Shown here piece after piece: positions 1 to 9,600 of a stretch of 64,000 nucleotides of DNA (position 1 is the stretch's first letter; each line of letters starts with the position of its first letter). The notes beneath the pieces are model-generated. The model was not told the DNA's origin. It made no database searches and saw nothing but the letters and a program-made list of their open reading frames with translations. Origin of the DNA: Strobilurus pachycystidiatus (lineage: Eukaryota > Basidiomycota > Agaricomycetes > Agaricales > Physalacriaceae); assembly GCA_019915135.1 (NCBI GenBank), contig JAHLMK010000012.1, positions 434,001 through 498,000 on the forward strand. The letters are read 5' to 3'. A program made the position numbers and the translations under genes.

Positions 1-1036
1 GAAGAAGCCGCCGAGTCGTCATCGTCATCGCGCCTATAGGCCGGGTACGGATAGTACCCGGTTTCCGTGGCCCGAGCCGAGGCGAGCCGAAGAGCCAACT
101 TCTGCCGACGTTTCTCTTCCTTCCTCGCCATGCCTTGCAACTTTAGGCCCTGTTCCTTCCGCATCCTCTCTGCTGTGTTCCACAAAAGGAACTGGACCGT
201 GTCCTCCTTTGCCTTCGACTCCAACTGCTGTCGATAGAACCGTTCCTCGGACAGCCTGGTGTCACGACGACGAGTAGGGCGGTCAAACCGATTGGTACGT
301 GGCTCTGACATAATGGAGTCGACGTCGAACGCGGAATCGTTAACAGGCAGGTTAGAGGCGCCAACAGGGACAGCTGCAAACGCGTAGTCGTCATCATCCG
401 CGACGATGGACGAGGTATCGGTATTCGGGAGGAAACAGCCGATGTCAACGGGAACGCGAGGGCGGGTAATGGCACCGTCAGGTAAGTGTACCTCAGCGAA
501 CCCGTCGGCCGAGCTAAGGATGTTGTACCAATGGCTGATGTGAAGGTACAGAATAGGCATGGGAATCGTCTGGTCGTATCCTCGGTCCAACAAGCCCTCG
601 TGGTACTCTACGACGCGCGCAAGCTCCTCATCAGTTGCTGACACGCGCGGACCACCACGAACTAGCGATGGAAAGGTCCACACCCCGTCGACACGGTTAA
701 TTTCAGATCCAGGGAAATTGTGAGGCCTAACGGACGCGTCGACGCGGGGTTGTAGAGGGGTGGCGGGCGTTTCCACGATTGGCGACCCTTCCGCGTACGG
801 AGGCGGTTCGGTGGTGCCGCGGGTGGGAAAGGGTGTTGGAGGACGGGGAGGCTGCATTGGAAGGAACTGGTGATGGTTAGGGACGGAATGGTGGATAGTA
901 GATGGAGTAGTAGGCGAGAAGTTGTTGTTGGTAAGTGTGTTGTCTTCTCGCTGTTCCTCCTGCTCATATTTATACTCATGAGCAGCTATTCCACTTTCAT
1001 CAAGTATGACTCCTGCTGCATACAAGACTTGCGCGT
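1..1036 (-). pseudogene. A1 polyprotein, C-terminal extension (fragment)
   Basis: The minus strand encodes the part of the family A polyprotein that follows the chromodomain. It is a low-complexity, proline- and glutamine-rich tail that includes a PRPPTPFPTRGTTEPPPYAE stretch and ends in charged residues just off the left edge. It matches 57072-58106 of copy A2 almost base for base. Here the codon after QQLES is AAG (lysine), whereas A2 has TAG, so this copy keeps the longer tail open to the window edge. The piece is separated from the rest of its gene by element B, inserted after the GCGT at 1033-1036. No enzymatic motif is visible; the role of this tail is unknown. Confidence 0.85.
1033..1036. 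repeat. 4-bp target-site duplication of element B
   Basis: GCGT lies directly before the first base of B (1037) and again directly after its last base (18317-18320). Uninterrupted copy A2 has a single GCGT at this point (near 58106). Confidence 0.93.
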
Positions 1037-1038
1037 TG

Positions 1039-1043
1039 ATACG
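1039..1043. repeat. 5-bp target-site duplication of the solo LTR
   Basis: ATACG occurs immediately before 1044 and again at 1928-1932. The intact LTR start at 16648 has it once. Confidence 0.88.
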
Positions 1044-1927
1044 TGTTACGACCTAATCCCGCCGTGACAAGGACTCGCTCACGATGGCGCGTCTCTACGC
1101 CCCGACCGTGGCTTTCCTGCGGGCACAACACACATATCTCCGGGACGCGTCCGTCCGGTCGCTTGGGAGGGATCACGGAGGACTTCGACGGATGCCCCTC
1201 CGTATCGCCCAGAGAGTGAACACCCAGGAGACCCCGTCTCCTGGTGTCGCGCGATTCATCGGACCCGGTCCGAGATGTGGCGCATTGAGATCCTTCGTTC
1301 GAGGAGTGGGGGGCGATATCGGAGTCACCGAGGGAGGGCATGGGGGGAGCCCTTGCTCAGAGGGAGTCAGAGTATCCGGCAAGAGAATGCGGAAGGAAAC
1401 TTGATAAGGACAAAGTCTCCCTATCTACTACAAAGAGCGTCTGTATTTATACGTCGACCTCTTGATGAATAACTCCTCTTCTCGAAGGTTCCGTCGGGAG
1501 CGCTCCCGACGCGTCGGGAGCGATGTGCTGCGGTAGCGCATGGTACTTTTGATCGAGCAAGGAAGGCGCGCTAGATCGAGCACCGCTGATTGGACGATGG
1601 GCGGGATAAGGCGGGATGAAGCGGGATAGGGCGGGCCGCCACCCATGCCATGCGGGACTGATCAGAAGATAGCGATCATTGAGTCATTCCTCGACCCAAT
1701 GGGGCGTCGCTTGTACGGAGTGGCGGGAATCGAGGGGAGGCGGCCGACGGATGTGACGTTGGTCCGGCTAGCGAGGCGCGGCGAGGCGCGCAGGGATCTG
1801 ATCGCGTTCCATCGGCAACTCCCGTGATGGCGCGACCTATTCTTTGGGATAAGTTCTCTCCTATGTGGCGCACCCAATCTATAGTTCGTGCGCGATCTCG
1901 TGACAGGTCCACGACCGAGTCATGACA
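1044..1927. repeat. Solo LTR of a third retrotransposon family
   Basis: The 884-bp segment begins TGTTACGACC and ends TCATGACA, the TG...CA ends of an LTR. It is flanked by a perfect 5-bp duplication ATACG at 1039-1043 and 1928-1932; removing it restores the TGATACGCAGGG start of the B LTR seen at 16648. No internal retroelement sequence accompanies it, so it is a solo LTR left by LTR-LTR recombination. It shares no evident sequence with the LTRs of A, B or D. A TATTTATA sequence near 1443 could be its TATA box. No coding region is supported. Confidence 0.85.
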
Positions 1928-2777
1928 ATACGCAGGGTACTATTCCAGTACTAGAAACGGGGAATTTTGCGATTCCTGAACAGCCCAAAGACCTTAGGAA
2001 CCTCCAGTCAGGTACTTAGGATAGAGCACGCAGGAGTTACTGCCTTGACGCGGGCAAGCCTCCAGGACAAGGTCCAGGCGCCTTAACAAGTCCTTTAGGA
2101 CAGGCGCGATCGAAACCTTCGATCACCTTCATCCGAATATCCTTATCCGCGCGTTGGATCCCTTTCAAGATCCCGTACCTTTGCGTGTACCTTGTACTAC
2201 AGACGATGTGCTATAACCATTCGCACCCAAGGAGGGTCCAAAGGTCTCCAGGCGGTTCAGTTCGAGCGACCCAAGACCTGCGCACCTCAACCCAAAGACC
2301 TGGAAGGTCCCGAAATAGTTCAAGGACGTCACAACCCTTTTGGGGAAACAATCTTCGGAGCTGTCAAGGACTCCGAACCGACGCCTTCCGCTATGCCGAT
2401 CGATCATGATCCACGATCAAGGACCACCCCGAAAGCAGGGTGTATTACCACTTTAAGAAAGCACTCCCCTGTAGTGTCTGCGCTCGAAAGGACGTTCTTA
2501 ACGATCTCCATCCAACCTATCCACAAGAAAGCAGGTGTCCGTAGGACCTTGCAACATAAAGATACCTAAGGATCGAAGTCCTTATCGGACCTTGATCTCC
2601 TGGGCACAAGGATTGTACCATACCGCCAAGGTGGCGTATATGGCTAAAGGACCAAGCGGCCTGTCCGCAGTTGTTTCGACCAGGGATAGCCAATAAGAAT
2701 CCAGCACTTGTATGACTCGAAAGTCCGATGTATCCGATCCTAGAATAGATGCTTACTCAGTAGGAACCCACCAGTAG

Positions 2778-2785
2778 TATAAAAG
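2778..2785 (+). promoter_or_regulatory. TATA box of the B LTR promoter
   Basis: TATAAAAG lies about 0.8 kb before the end of the LTR, as expected for the U3/R border. The same box is at 17500-17507 in the 3' LTR, and a TATAAAAGG box is at the matching place in the D LTRs (52264-52272 and 37382-37390, minus strand). Confidence 0.6.
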
Positions 2786-3599
2786 GGCCCAAAGGACCCA
2801 TATTTCGGTAGCTTAGAGCCCCCTCCAGTAGCCGCTAGTCAGACGCAGCCATTGTAGTGAATCTATCTCGAGTTTCGACTCATTTCTGCAAAGTACACAA
2901 AGACCCCAAAGACCTTTCCAAGATTTAAAGACATCAGGTGTTGCCAAACTCCTTGAAAGACTCGAAAGAACCTTATTCCGACGTACCAAGTCAAGTACCA
3001 ACAAATCTACTTGGTGTTAGAACCTTGTATTCGCAAGAAGGCCGGTTTGCAAGTGGTTCTGCCCTGCACTCACGCTCTTTCGTGAAGTACTTCCCTTTGA
3101 GGAATAAGTCGAGTTTGAACGAGTGTTGTCAACGTCTGAGACACCTTTCGGAACCTTTGGTCCCGGTGCAAGACACTAGAAGTTTGGTTTAAGTGCAAGA
3201 AGGAGTCCTTATCGTTAGCAGTCCAGCGGCGTAAAACCTGCGGTAGCGGCCTGACGATTCCAAGACAAAGTCCTTGTACACCAGAGCACTTGATAGGTAG
3301 AAGCTACATTGCCTCGCGCTGTTTAAGGTCTTCATACGTCAAGAGGTTCGGCCTACGACTTCAAGGTTTTCTTGTGTCATTTCGATCAGAATCCCTACAC
3401 CCCCAAAAACAACTCGTAGTTTAACTACAGCATTCGGAATACATCTCTATTTCTCCATTACCCAAAAGCACCTTGTTCTCTCAAACCTTTGTGCACCCCA
3501 GCTCCCTTACAAGGAGTGTTAGTTGTGATAAGGATTGATAGTGTGGTTAGACGATAGCTTCTTTTTCAGAGGTCTATTCCGAACTTGCACATCATATTT

Positions 3600-3617
3600 T
3601 GGAGCCCACCGCAAGGG
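3600..3617 (+). other. Primer-binding site of element B
   Basis: TGGAGCCCACCGCAAGGG starts 5 bases after the LTR end. It begins with TGG, complementary to a tRNA CCA end, and element D has the same sequence with one change at the same place (51423-51440). I cannot say which tRNA primes. Confidence 0.6.
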
Positions 3618-3687
3618 GGTGTAAATTTTGATTTCGAAAGAGACTTCTAAGTCGACCTTGAGATCAGAATCTCCATAACAAAAGACA

Positions 3688-5529
3688 CTGGCTGCAAGGA
3701 ACTCTGGTCGTTACACCAACAGCCAGAACCGCGCAAATCCACAACCACCAAAAGGAGACCCAGTTATTGCCGGATCTTCAAATCCAGCAACCTCTGGTAT
3801 CACTAGTCGCCTAAGAAGCAATCGCCCAATCGCCGGCTCACTTTACAACGGTTTACCTAGTGAAGTAGCTCAAGCACAGCGACGCTTTGCAGACCCGACT
3901 ACTCCCAAGAACCAAAAGAAGAAACGTACGCAAGTACCCCCTTCAACACCTACTGCCTCTAGGATCAGATCTTCTTCAGATCCTGAATCACCTTTGAGAA
4001 CTCCAACCAGTACCCGAAGACATTCGGACTCTAGAACTTCGCCTAGTCCCGCATTTGTGACACCTTTCGGAAGTCCTTTGACTGACCTTGAAGACCCCGA
4101 AAGTCCAGAACCTATTACCCCCTTCATTGACTTTAACACGTCTATCCAAAACACGATACCAGTTCCAGTAATGGCAGTACGAGCAATTGTACCTTCCGAG
4201 GAGCTTAGTGCTGAAGCTAAGAAAGAGATCCAAGGCAAGAAGATTCCGATACCATTCTCAAGAGATGCTCCCAAATTCAAGGGACACTCCGGCGATGATG
4301 TGAGGGAGTTCTTCACGATGTGCAACTGGATCTTTGACCAGACAGGAATCGCCGAACAAGGTACTAAGTTGGAAGTAGCCGCGCTATACGCCGGCCACGA
4401 ACAACGCCTAAGGTGGCACAAAAACCCAGACTACTTGAAAGGTGTCTGGGCGGACTTCCAAGAATCAGTTCTCTCCTCATACTCAAAGGGAAAGAACAAT
4501 CCTACGTACGTCCCGGCCGACCTAAAGGATGCCTTGGACCCGTACCTGGCTAGGCCCATAGCCAACAAGCAAAAGTGGGAAAGCTTTCAGCGCGAAGTGC
4601 TCCATATCATGGGACATCTTATCACGTCGGGAGAACTTACCAATAAGGGTGCTATAGAAGATATCAAGTCCTCTATCACAGAGGGAGTTTGGCATAATGT
4701 CCTTGGGGACCTCAGGCGCGATGCGAAAGCTAATGCAACAGCCGGGACAACCCCCACCTATGACTTCACATTGTCAGAGGTCGAGGCAGCAATCTCCAAC
4801 TACTTCTTGACCGATAAATGGATGAGCAAGAGTGCGAAGGATAGTCCTTATAACAGAGAACTTATTCCCGCCTCTACCACCCGGATCAAGACAGAGGAGT
4901 TAGATGAATACCTTAACAGGGTAGCTAGCCTTCAGGATATTATCCAGAAAGGAGAAAAGGAACGCGAAGAGGCTCGCAAGGCTGATCAGAAGATGATGGC
5001 AGAACTTCTCCATACCTTACAGCGTGGAGGTCCGCAAGGACTCCGCACACAAGGTTTTGTACAAGAAGCCTCGCCGGTTTATCTACAAACACCTGCTCAA
5101 GGTGTCTCAGTCCCGACCAACTTACCGAACGGACTCTACAAAGCTCCTCCGGGCGCGTTCCCAGGAAACAAGTTCGTAGTTAACGATGGAAGGTGCTACT
5201 TCTGTCGTGAGCTAGGACACATTGTAGCAAATTGTCCTACAAAGGAAATGTGCGAAAGCAATGGTCATATCTACAAGCCTGGCGGTACCAACATATATCA
5301 TGTAACGAATGGAACTACTAGTCAACCTATTCAAAGGGTTAGTCCCAAGCAGCCTCTCAGCCCTTGGGAACAAGTTCAGAAGTTTCAACAAGAAAATGCA
5401 CCTAAGGTATCGGCGTTCCAATCTCAAGAAGATGAGTTCGCACCTGAGGTCGCGATGTATGTTCAAACCCCAACCCAAGAAGAAGAGTTTGCCCCCGACG
5501 CCTATCAGGGTTTCGGCAGGGCTCGATGA
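3688..5529 (+). CDS. gag: Gag of element B (probable CTG start)
   Basis: This is the structural protein that packages element RNA. The frame ends at TGA 5527-5529 and has a retroviral-type zinc knuckle near the C-terminus, CYFCRELGHIVANC (C-x2-C-x4-H-x4-C). The first in-frame ATG is at 4171 (MAVRAIVPSEE), but the frame is open and conserved with element D for about 160 codons before it. In both elements that conserved part begins just after a TAA stop, at a CTG in the context purine-x-x-CTGG (3688-3690), so I set the start there, giving 613 residues. A spliced leader supplying an ATG is the alternative. Gag is followed by a -1 shift site and overlaps pro by four bases (ATGA). The frame is intact. 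Confidence 0.85.
   Translation: MAARNSGRYTNSQNRANPQPPKGDPVIAGSSNPATSGITSRLRSNRPIAGSLYNGLPSEVAQAQRRFADPTTPKNQKKKRTQVPPSTPTASRIRSSSDPESPLRTPTSTRRHSDSRTSPSPAFVTPFGSPLTDLEDPESPEPITPFIDFNTSIQNTIPVPVMAVRAIVPSEELSAEAKKEIQGKKIPIPFSRDAPKFKGHSGDDVREFFTMCNWIFDQTGIAEQGTKLEVAALYAGHEQRLRWHKNPDYLKGVWADFQESVLSSYSKGKNNPTYVPADLKDALDPYLARPIANKQKWESFQREVLHIMGHLITSGELTNKGAIEDIKSSITEGVWHNVLGDLRRDAKANATAGTTPTYDFTLSEVEAAISNYFLTDKWMSKSAKDSPYNRELIPASTTRIKTEELDEYLNRVASLQDIIQKGEKEREEARKADQKMMAELLHTLQRGGPQGLRTQGFVQEASPVYLQTPAQGVSVPTNLPNGLYKAPPGAFPGNKFVVNDGRCYFCRELGHIVANCPTKEMCESNGHIYKPGGTNIYHVTNGTTSQPIQRVSPKQPLSPWEQVQKFQQENAPKVSAFQSQEDEFAPEVAMYVQTPTQEEEFAPDAYQGFGRAR
5508..5514 (+). promoter_or_regulatory. Candidate -1 frameshift heptamer, gag to pro
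   Basis: G GGT TTC is positioned in the Gag frame as X-XXY-YYZ, 12 bases before the gag stop. A -1 slip enters the protease frame, giving RQGSMKEGV. D has the same heptamer at 49528-49534 and the same downstream residues RQG(L)MKEGV. Overlapping ATGA could instead allow reinitiation. Confidence 0.55.
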
Positions 5530-6698
5530 AGGAAGGAGTGCAGTTAGCACATACTCCTCCGGAGAGCCAGTTCACTGTAGAAACTTGTCAAACTCGTCAG
5601 AGTACAAAAGCACCTAGTGCACCTTTGGATTCAACTCCACAAAAGAAGGTAACCTCATGGCCTAAGGACCGGGTGTCCGTGGTCATTCCAAAAGCAGCGC
5701 CGCCTAAGGTATCATTCTCCAAGCCGGAAGTCACTCAAGAAGTAGAACCTGTTGACCAGGAACTTCTTGACGAAGTCCTGGCGATGGAAGAACCAGACCC
5801 GGTGCCGCAACCAAAAGCAGATTCAACTCTGCCAGAAAAGAACCAACCAAAGGTTCAACCTAAGGAACCTAAGGTCAAGAGTTTCCAACGTCGTAGCCTG
5901 GCAGAAGAACTCTTGCACAAGAATCCCAGTTGGCGTGAAGCCTGGAAGTTCTTGTTACCCGAAGCCCTACTAGCTACCAACCCCCCTTGGCAGCAGAGCA
6001 TTTCGGACTTCATCAGGAAACGCAACACGCCTGTGGCTGTATTCAAGACGGAAGTAGTGGCCGATACGGTCCAGGATCACTTCCAACCCGAGCTATATTC
6101 AGTCAACTTTCATGAGCAAGGTGATTTACCTATTGGTGGGATTGTAGTCCACGATGCGGTAGAACAGTTTGTAAACCTTTCCGGAGGTCACTATACTGGT
6201 CCCTTTCAAATGATAAGTGGCAATATGGCGCCGGAAAATGCAGATCTACGAACCTTTTGGCCCTTGATTAACAAGAATGGTAAAAAGGAGAGTTTAGTGG
6301 ATGGTGGGTCACAGATTGCCTCCATTTCGCTCAAGGCAGCATTGGAACTAGGAATAGCCTATGATCCCACTTTCACCATTACTATGGAAAGTGCGGACAA
6401 GGGACGAACCAGTACCTTGGGATTGGCTCGTAACATACCTTTTGACTTTGAAGGTATTGTCTATTACCTTCAGCTGCATGTGTTGCAGGATCCCGCCTAT
6501 GAGGTCCTACTGGGACGACCTTTCGAGATCGTTTCCAACCTGGTCATCACCAACCTCCCCAACGGGAACGCAATTGGAACCCTTACGGATAACACCAATG
6601 GGAAGAAGTTATTGTTACCTTCTTACCGTAGAGGTCAAATTCCAAGGCATATGATTCCAGGCGGACAAACGGGTTTTCACGGGAACCTAAGGACGTAG
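5526..6698 (+). CDS. Retropepsin-like protease ORF of element B
   Basis: The 390-residue frame lies one base back from gag and overlaps its stop codon. The first half is proline- and lysine-rich. The second half holds an aspartic-protease signature in variant form, LVDGGSQIAS (catalytic Asp followed by Gly-Gly instead of Thr/Ser-Gly), then a distal hydrophobic segment ending YEVLLGRPFEI, which fits the conserved ILGRDF-type strand of retropepsins. It would process the polyproteins. D has a closely similar ORF at 48341-49516 with the same variant signature. It ends at TAG 6696-6698, overlapping the pol frame, which is open from 6632. The ORF is intact. Translation could come from the ATG at 5526 or by frameshift from gag. 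Confidence 0.85.
   Translation: MKEGVQLAHTPPESQFTVETCQTRQSTKAPSAPLDSTPQKKVTSWPKDRVSVVIPKAAPPKVSFSKPEVTQEVEPVDQELLDEVLAMEEPDPVPQPKADSTLPEKNQPKVQPKEPKVKSFQRRSLAEELLHKNPSWREAWKFLLPEALLATNPPWQQSISDFIRKRNTPVAVFKTEVVADTVQDHFQPELYSVNFHEQGDLPIGGIVVHDAVEQFVNLSGGHYTGPFQMISGNMAPENADLRTFWPLINKNGKKESLVDGGSQIASISLKAALELGIAYDPTFTITMESADKGRTSTLGLARNIPFDFEGIVYYLQLHVLQDPAYEVLLGRPFEIVSNLVITNLPNGNAIGTLTDNTNGKKLLLPSYRRGQIPRHMIPGGQTGFHGNLRT
6671..6677 (+). promoter_or_regulatory. Candidate -1 frameshift heptamer, pro to pol
   Basis: G GGT TTT sits in the protease frame as X-XXY-YYZ, 21 bases before its stop. A -1 slip joins to the pol frame, which runs SREPKDVGNSYEEAVLILE. D has the identical heptamer at 48362-48368 and a conserved overlap peptide, EVGNAYGEAVLILE. 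Confidence 0.55.
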
Positions 6699-9600
6699 GA
6701 AATTCCTACGAAGAAGCCGTGTTGATCCTCGAAAGGTCACCAGAAGGAAACATCGAAGTAAAGCAAAGTTGGATACCTGGGGATAACAGGGAGACCTTCG
6801 GGGAAGGGGACTTAACGTCCTTATACATGAAGAAGTCACCCAATAGGGTTCATCAGGCAGCCAAAAGGTTAAGGAAACAACACGCCTTTATGCATGCATC
6901 GATGCACCCAGCATCGACACACATGACTGTCCCAGAACATATGGTGACACCTACGGGACTATTAAAGGTCCCAACCAAGACTCAAGGCTTTCGCAAGGTA
7001 TTCAATATCAACCAGATTGCGGAAGACCAAGAAGAACTTAAGTCCTACGCCACTGCAACTTTGAATCTCTTTTACGGGGTACCAAAGGAGCTAGAACAAG
7101 TCTTTACGGGCTTGTCGGTAACCTTACCAAAGGATTACATGGCGGAGGCCCAACAGGAGTTCCTAAGGTTGGAAAGTCAGATCCCTAAGAGGGGTGTATT
7201 CGTAGGAAAGAAGTACAAACCAGTGGCCTTGAAAACCAAAGCTCACCTTGGAACCTTACCTGAAGAATTCAGGATCAAGCGCCACATTCATGGAAACCCA
7301 CTAGCTGGGATGCCTGAATTAGTACCTGATCCACCACCTTTCGTACCCACAGGTAGGTACACTGCCGAAAGGAGGGAACAGATACAAGCCGACCACGTCG
7401 GGGACTTCCTGACGGATGCAGAAAGACGGATTATAGACTCCATCTTCTGTAACCAGAACGAAGGCTTTGCCTGGGAAGAATCTGAGAAAGGACACTTCAA
7501 ACCCGAGTTCTTTCCACCAGTGGATATCCCGGTAATACCACACACACCTTGGGTGTTAAGGAACATACCAATTCCACCAGGAATCTACGATGAAGTCTGT
7601 AAGATTATCAAACACAAACTAGACTTGGGCGTGTATGAGCCTTCGAACTCCTCATACCGCTCCAGGTGGTTTTGTGTTGTTAAGAAGGATGGAAAGAAGC
7701 TTCGCCTAGTGCATAGTCTGGAACCACTCAATGCGGTGACCATTGCGCACTCAGGGTTACCTCCAGCCACGGAGGAACTAGCGGAGTCCTTTGCAGGACG
7801 AAGTTGTGGAGGGACCTTGGACCTGTTCGTTGGATACGACGAACGGCTCCTTGCCACCGCGTCTCGCGATATGACCACCTTCTCGACACCTTACGGAGCG
7901 TTAAGGTTAAAGACCTTACCAATGGGCTGGACTAATTCAGTACCTATCTTTCATGACGATGTTACAACGATTCTCAAGGATGAAATACCAGCCTTCACCA
8001 GACCTTATATCGACGATGTGCCCGTCCGCGGGCCCGCCACGCGATATGAACAAGCTGATGGTACCTACGAAACGCTTCCAGGTCATCCTGAAGTAAGGCG
8101 TTTCGTTTGGGAACACCTTGTGAACATGAACAGAATCATACAACGAATGAAACATGCCGGAGGGACCTTTTCTGGTCACAAGGCTATCATTTGTGCAGAA
8201 GAAATTGTGGTAGTGGGACATGTCTGTACCTACGAAGGTAGAAAGCCAGCTGAAGATCGCGTTAAGGTGATCTCGGATTGGCCCCCTTGTAAAGCGCTCA
8301 CGGAAGTCCGTTCGTTCTTAGGAACAGCTGGAATCTTCAGAGCCTTTGTAAAGGACTACTCTAAGAAGGCGTTACCTTTGACCAGGTTAACCAAAGACAT
8401 TACCAAGTTCAGATGGACAGACGAGGAGCAAGAAAGTATGGATACCTTAAAGGAAGCCATACGAACTTGTCCGATGCTGAAACCACTGAATTATGAATGG
8501 TCCACGCCAATCACGCTGTCGGTAGACACCTCTTACCAGGCAGTAGGTTTCTATCTGTCCCAGGTAGATCCCAAGGACCCTAAGAAACGATACTTTGCCA
8601 AGTTTATGTCTCTGACATTGAACGAAAGAGAGGCAAGGTACTCGCAAGCCAAGCGAGAACTATTCGGGCTCTTCAGAGCTCTGTCCGCGTGCAAGTACTA
8701 CCTTCTAGGTTGTAGAAAGCTAGAAATTGAAGTAGATGCAAAATACATCAAGGGCATGTTATCCAACGTAGACTCCTTAGCGAACGCAAACCTGCAAAGG
8801 TGGGCTGAGGAGATCTTGATGTACCACTTCACGCTTGTACACGTACCAGGAAAGGTTCATGGCCCGGATGGTTTAAGTCGCCGTCCAGCCTCAGAGCATG
8901 ATGTAGTAGTACCCAGACCTCACATAGACATAGAGGATGACGAGGTCAATACCTTTGAGTACCAGGAGCCCAAAGGTCTGCCTATAGAGAAGCAACCTTT
9001 AGACTTTGACACTTTCAGGAATGACATCGACAGTAGGGGAGGCTATTTCCAGGAAATAGTACGGAGTCCTTTACCAGACCATATAAAGGTTTCTAAAGCG
9101 GTAAGGACTGCGGGACTAGTCAACGTTAAAGATATCGAAGGATGGATGCATATCACGGAGTTCCCGGAGCTCAATAAGAGCAAACGAGAACGGTTGTGGG
9201 AGACCTATTTGCCCAAACTTCAACCTTACTTACAATCGGAAGATGTACTTGAGGACGAAGACTTGGAGAAATGGAGCAAGGACTTCTTTGTCCAGCATGA
9301 AAGGTTATACCGAACACATTCGGACTCCCACCCCCGTCGAGTGCTACTTCCAAATGAACGAATCCCGGTTTGTAAAGCTCTACACGACCGGGCAGGCCAT
9401 AAAGGACAATATTCCGTGTTACAACTCATAATGAAGCGATTCTGGTGGCCAGGTATGGAGGTCGACATACGATGGTATGTAAGGACCTGCGTCCTATGCC
9501 AGAAACGCCAGAAACGTAACATAAAAGTTGCACCAACAATTACTTCGACTCCAGGTATCTACGAAAGGGCTTATATAGACACCTTCCGGATGCCTAAGGC

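Larger units (their letters stand above)
1037..3594 (+). repeat. 5' LTR of element B (interrupted by a solo LTR)
   Basis: The LTR starts TGATACG at 1037 and ends GCACATCA at 3594. Removing the solo LTR and its duplicated ATACG leaves 1669 bp, equal to the 3' LTR at 16648-18316. A TATA box is at 2778-2785. ORFs inside are short and identical in both LTRs by copy, not evidence of genes. Confidence 0.92.

Noticed and set aside
1037..1927. Extra 5' extension of the B LTR
   Set aside because: The 3' LTR lacks it, and it has its own TG...CA ends and 5-bp TSD, so it is a separate solo LTR.
2165..3192. ORFs in the LTRs of B (repeated at 16887-17914) and D (36634-37689, 51516-52571)
   Set aside because: They repeat because LTRs are duplicated; they are short, lack protein-like composition and are not conserved between B and D LTRs.
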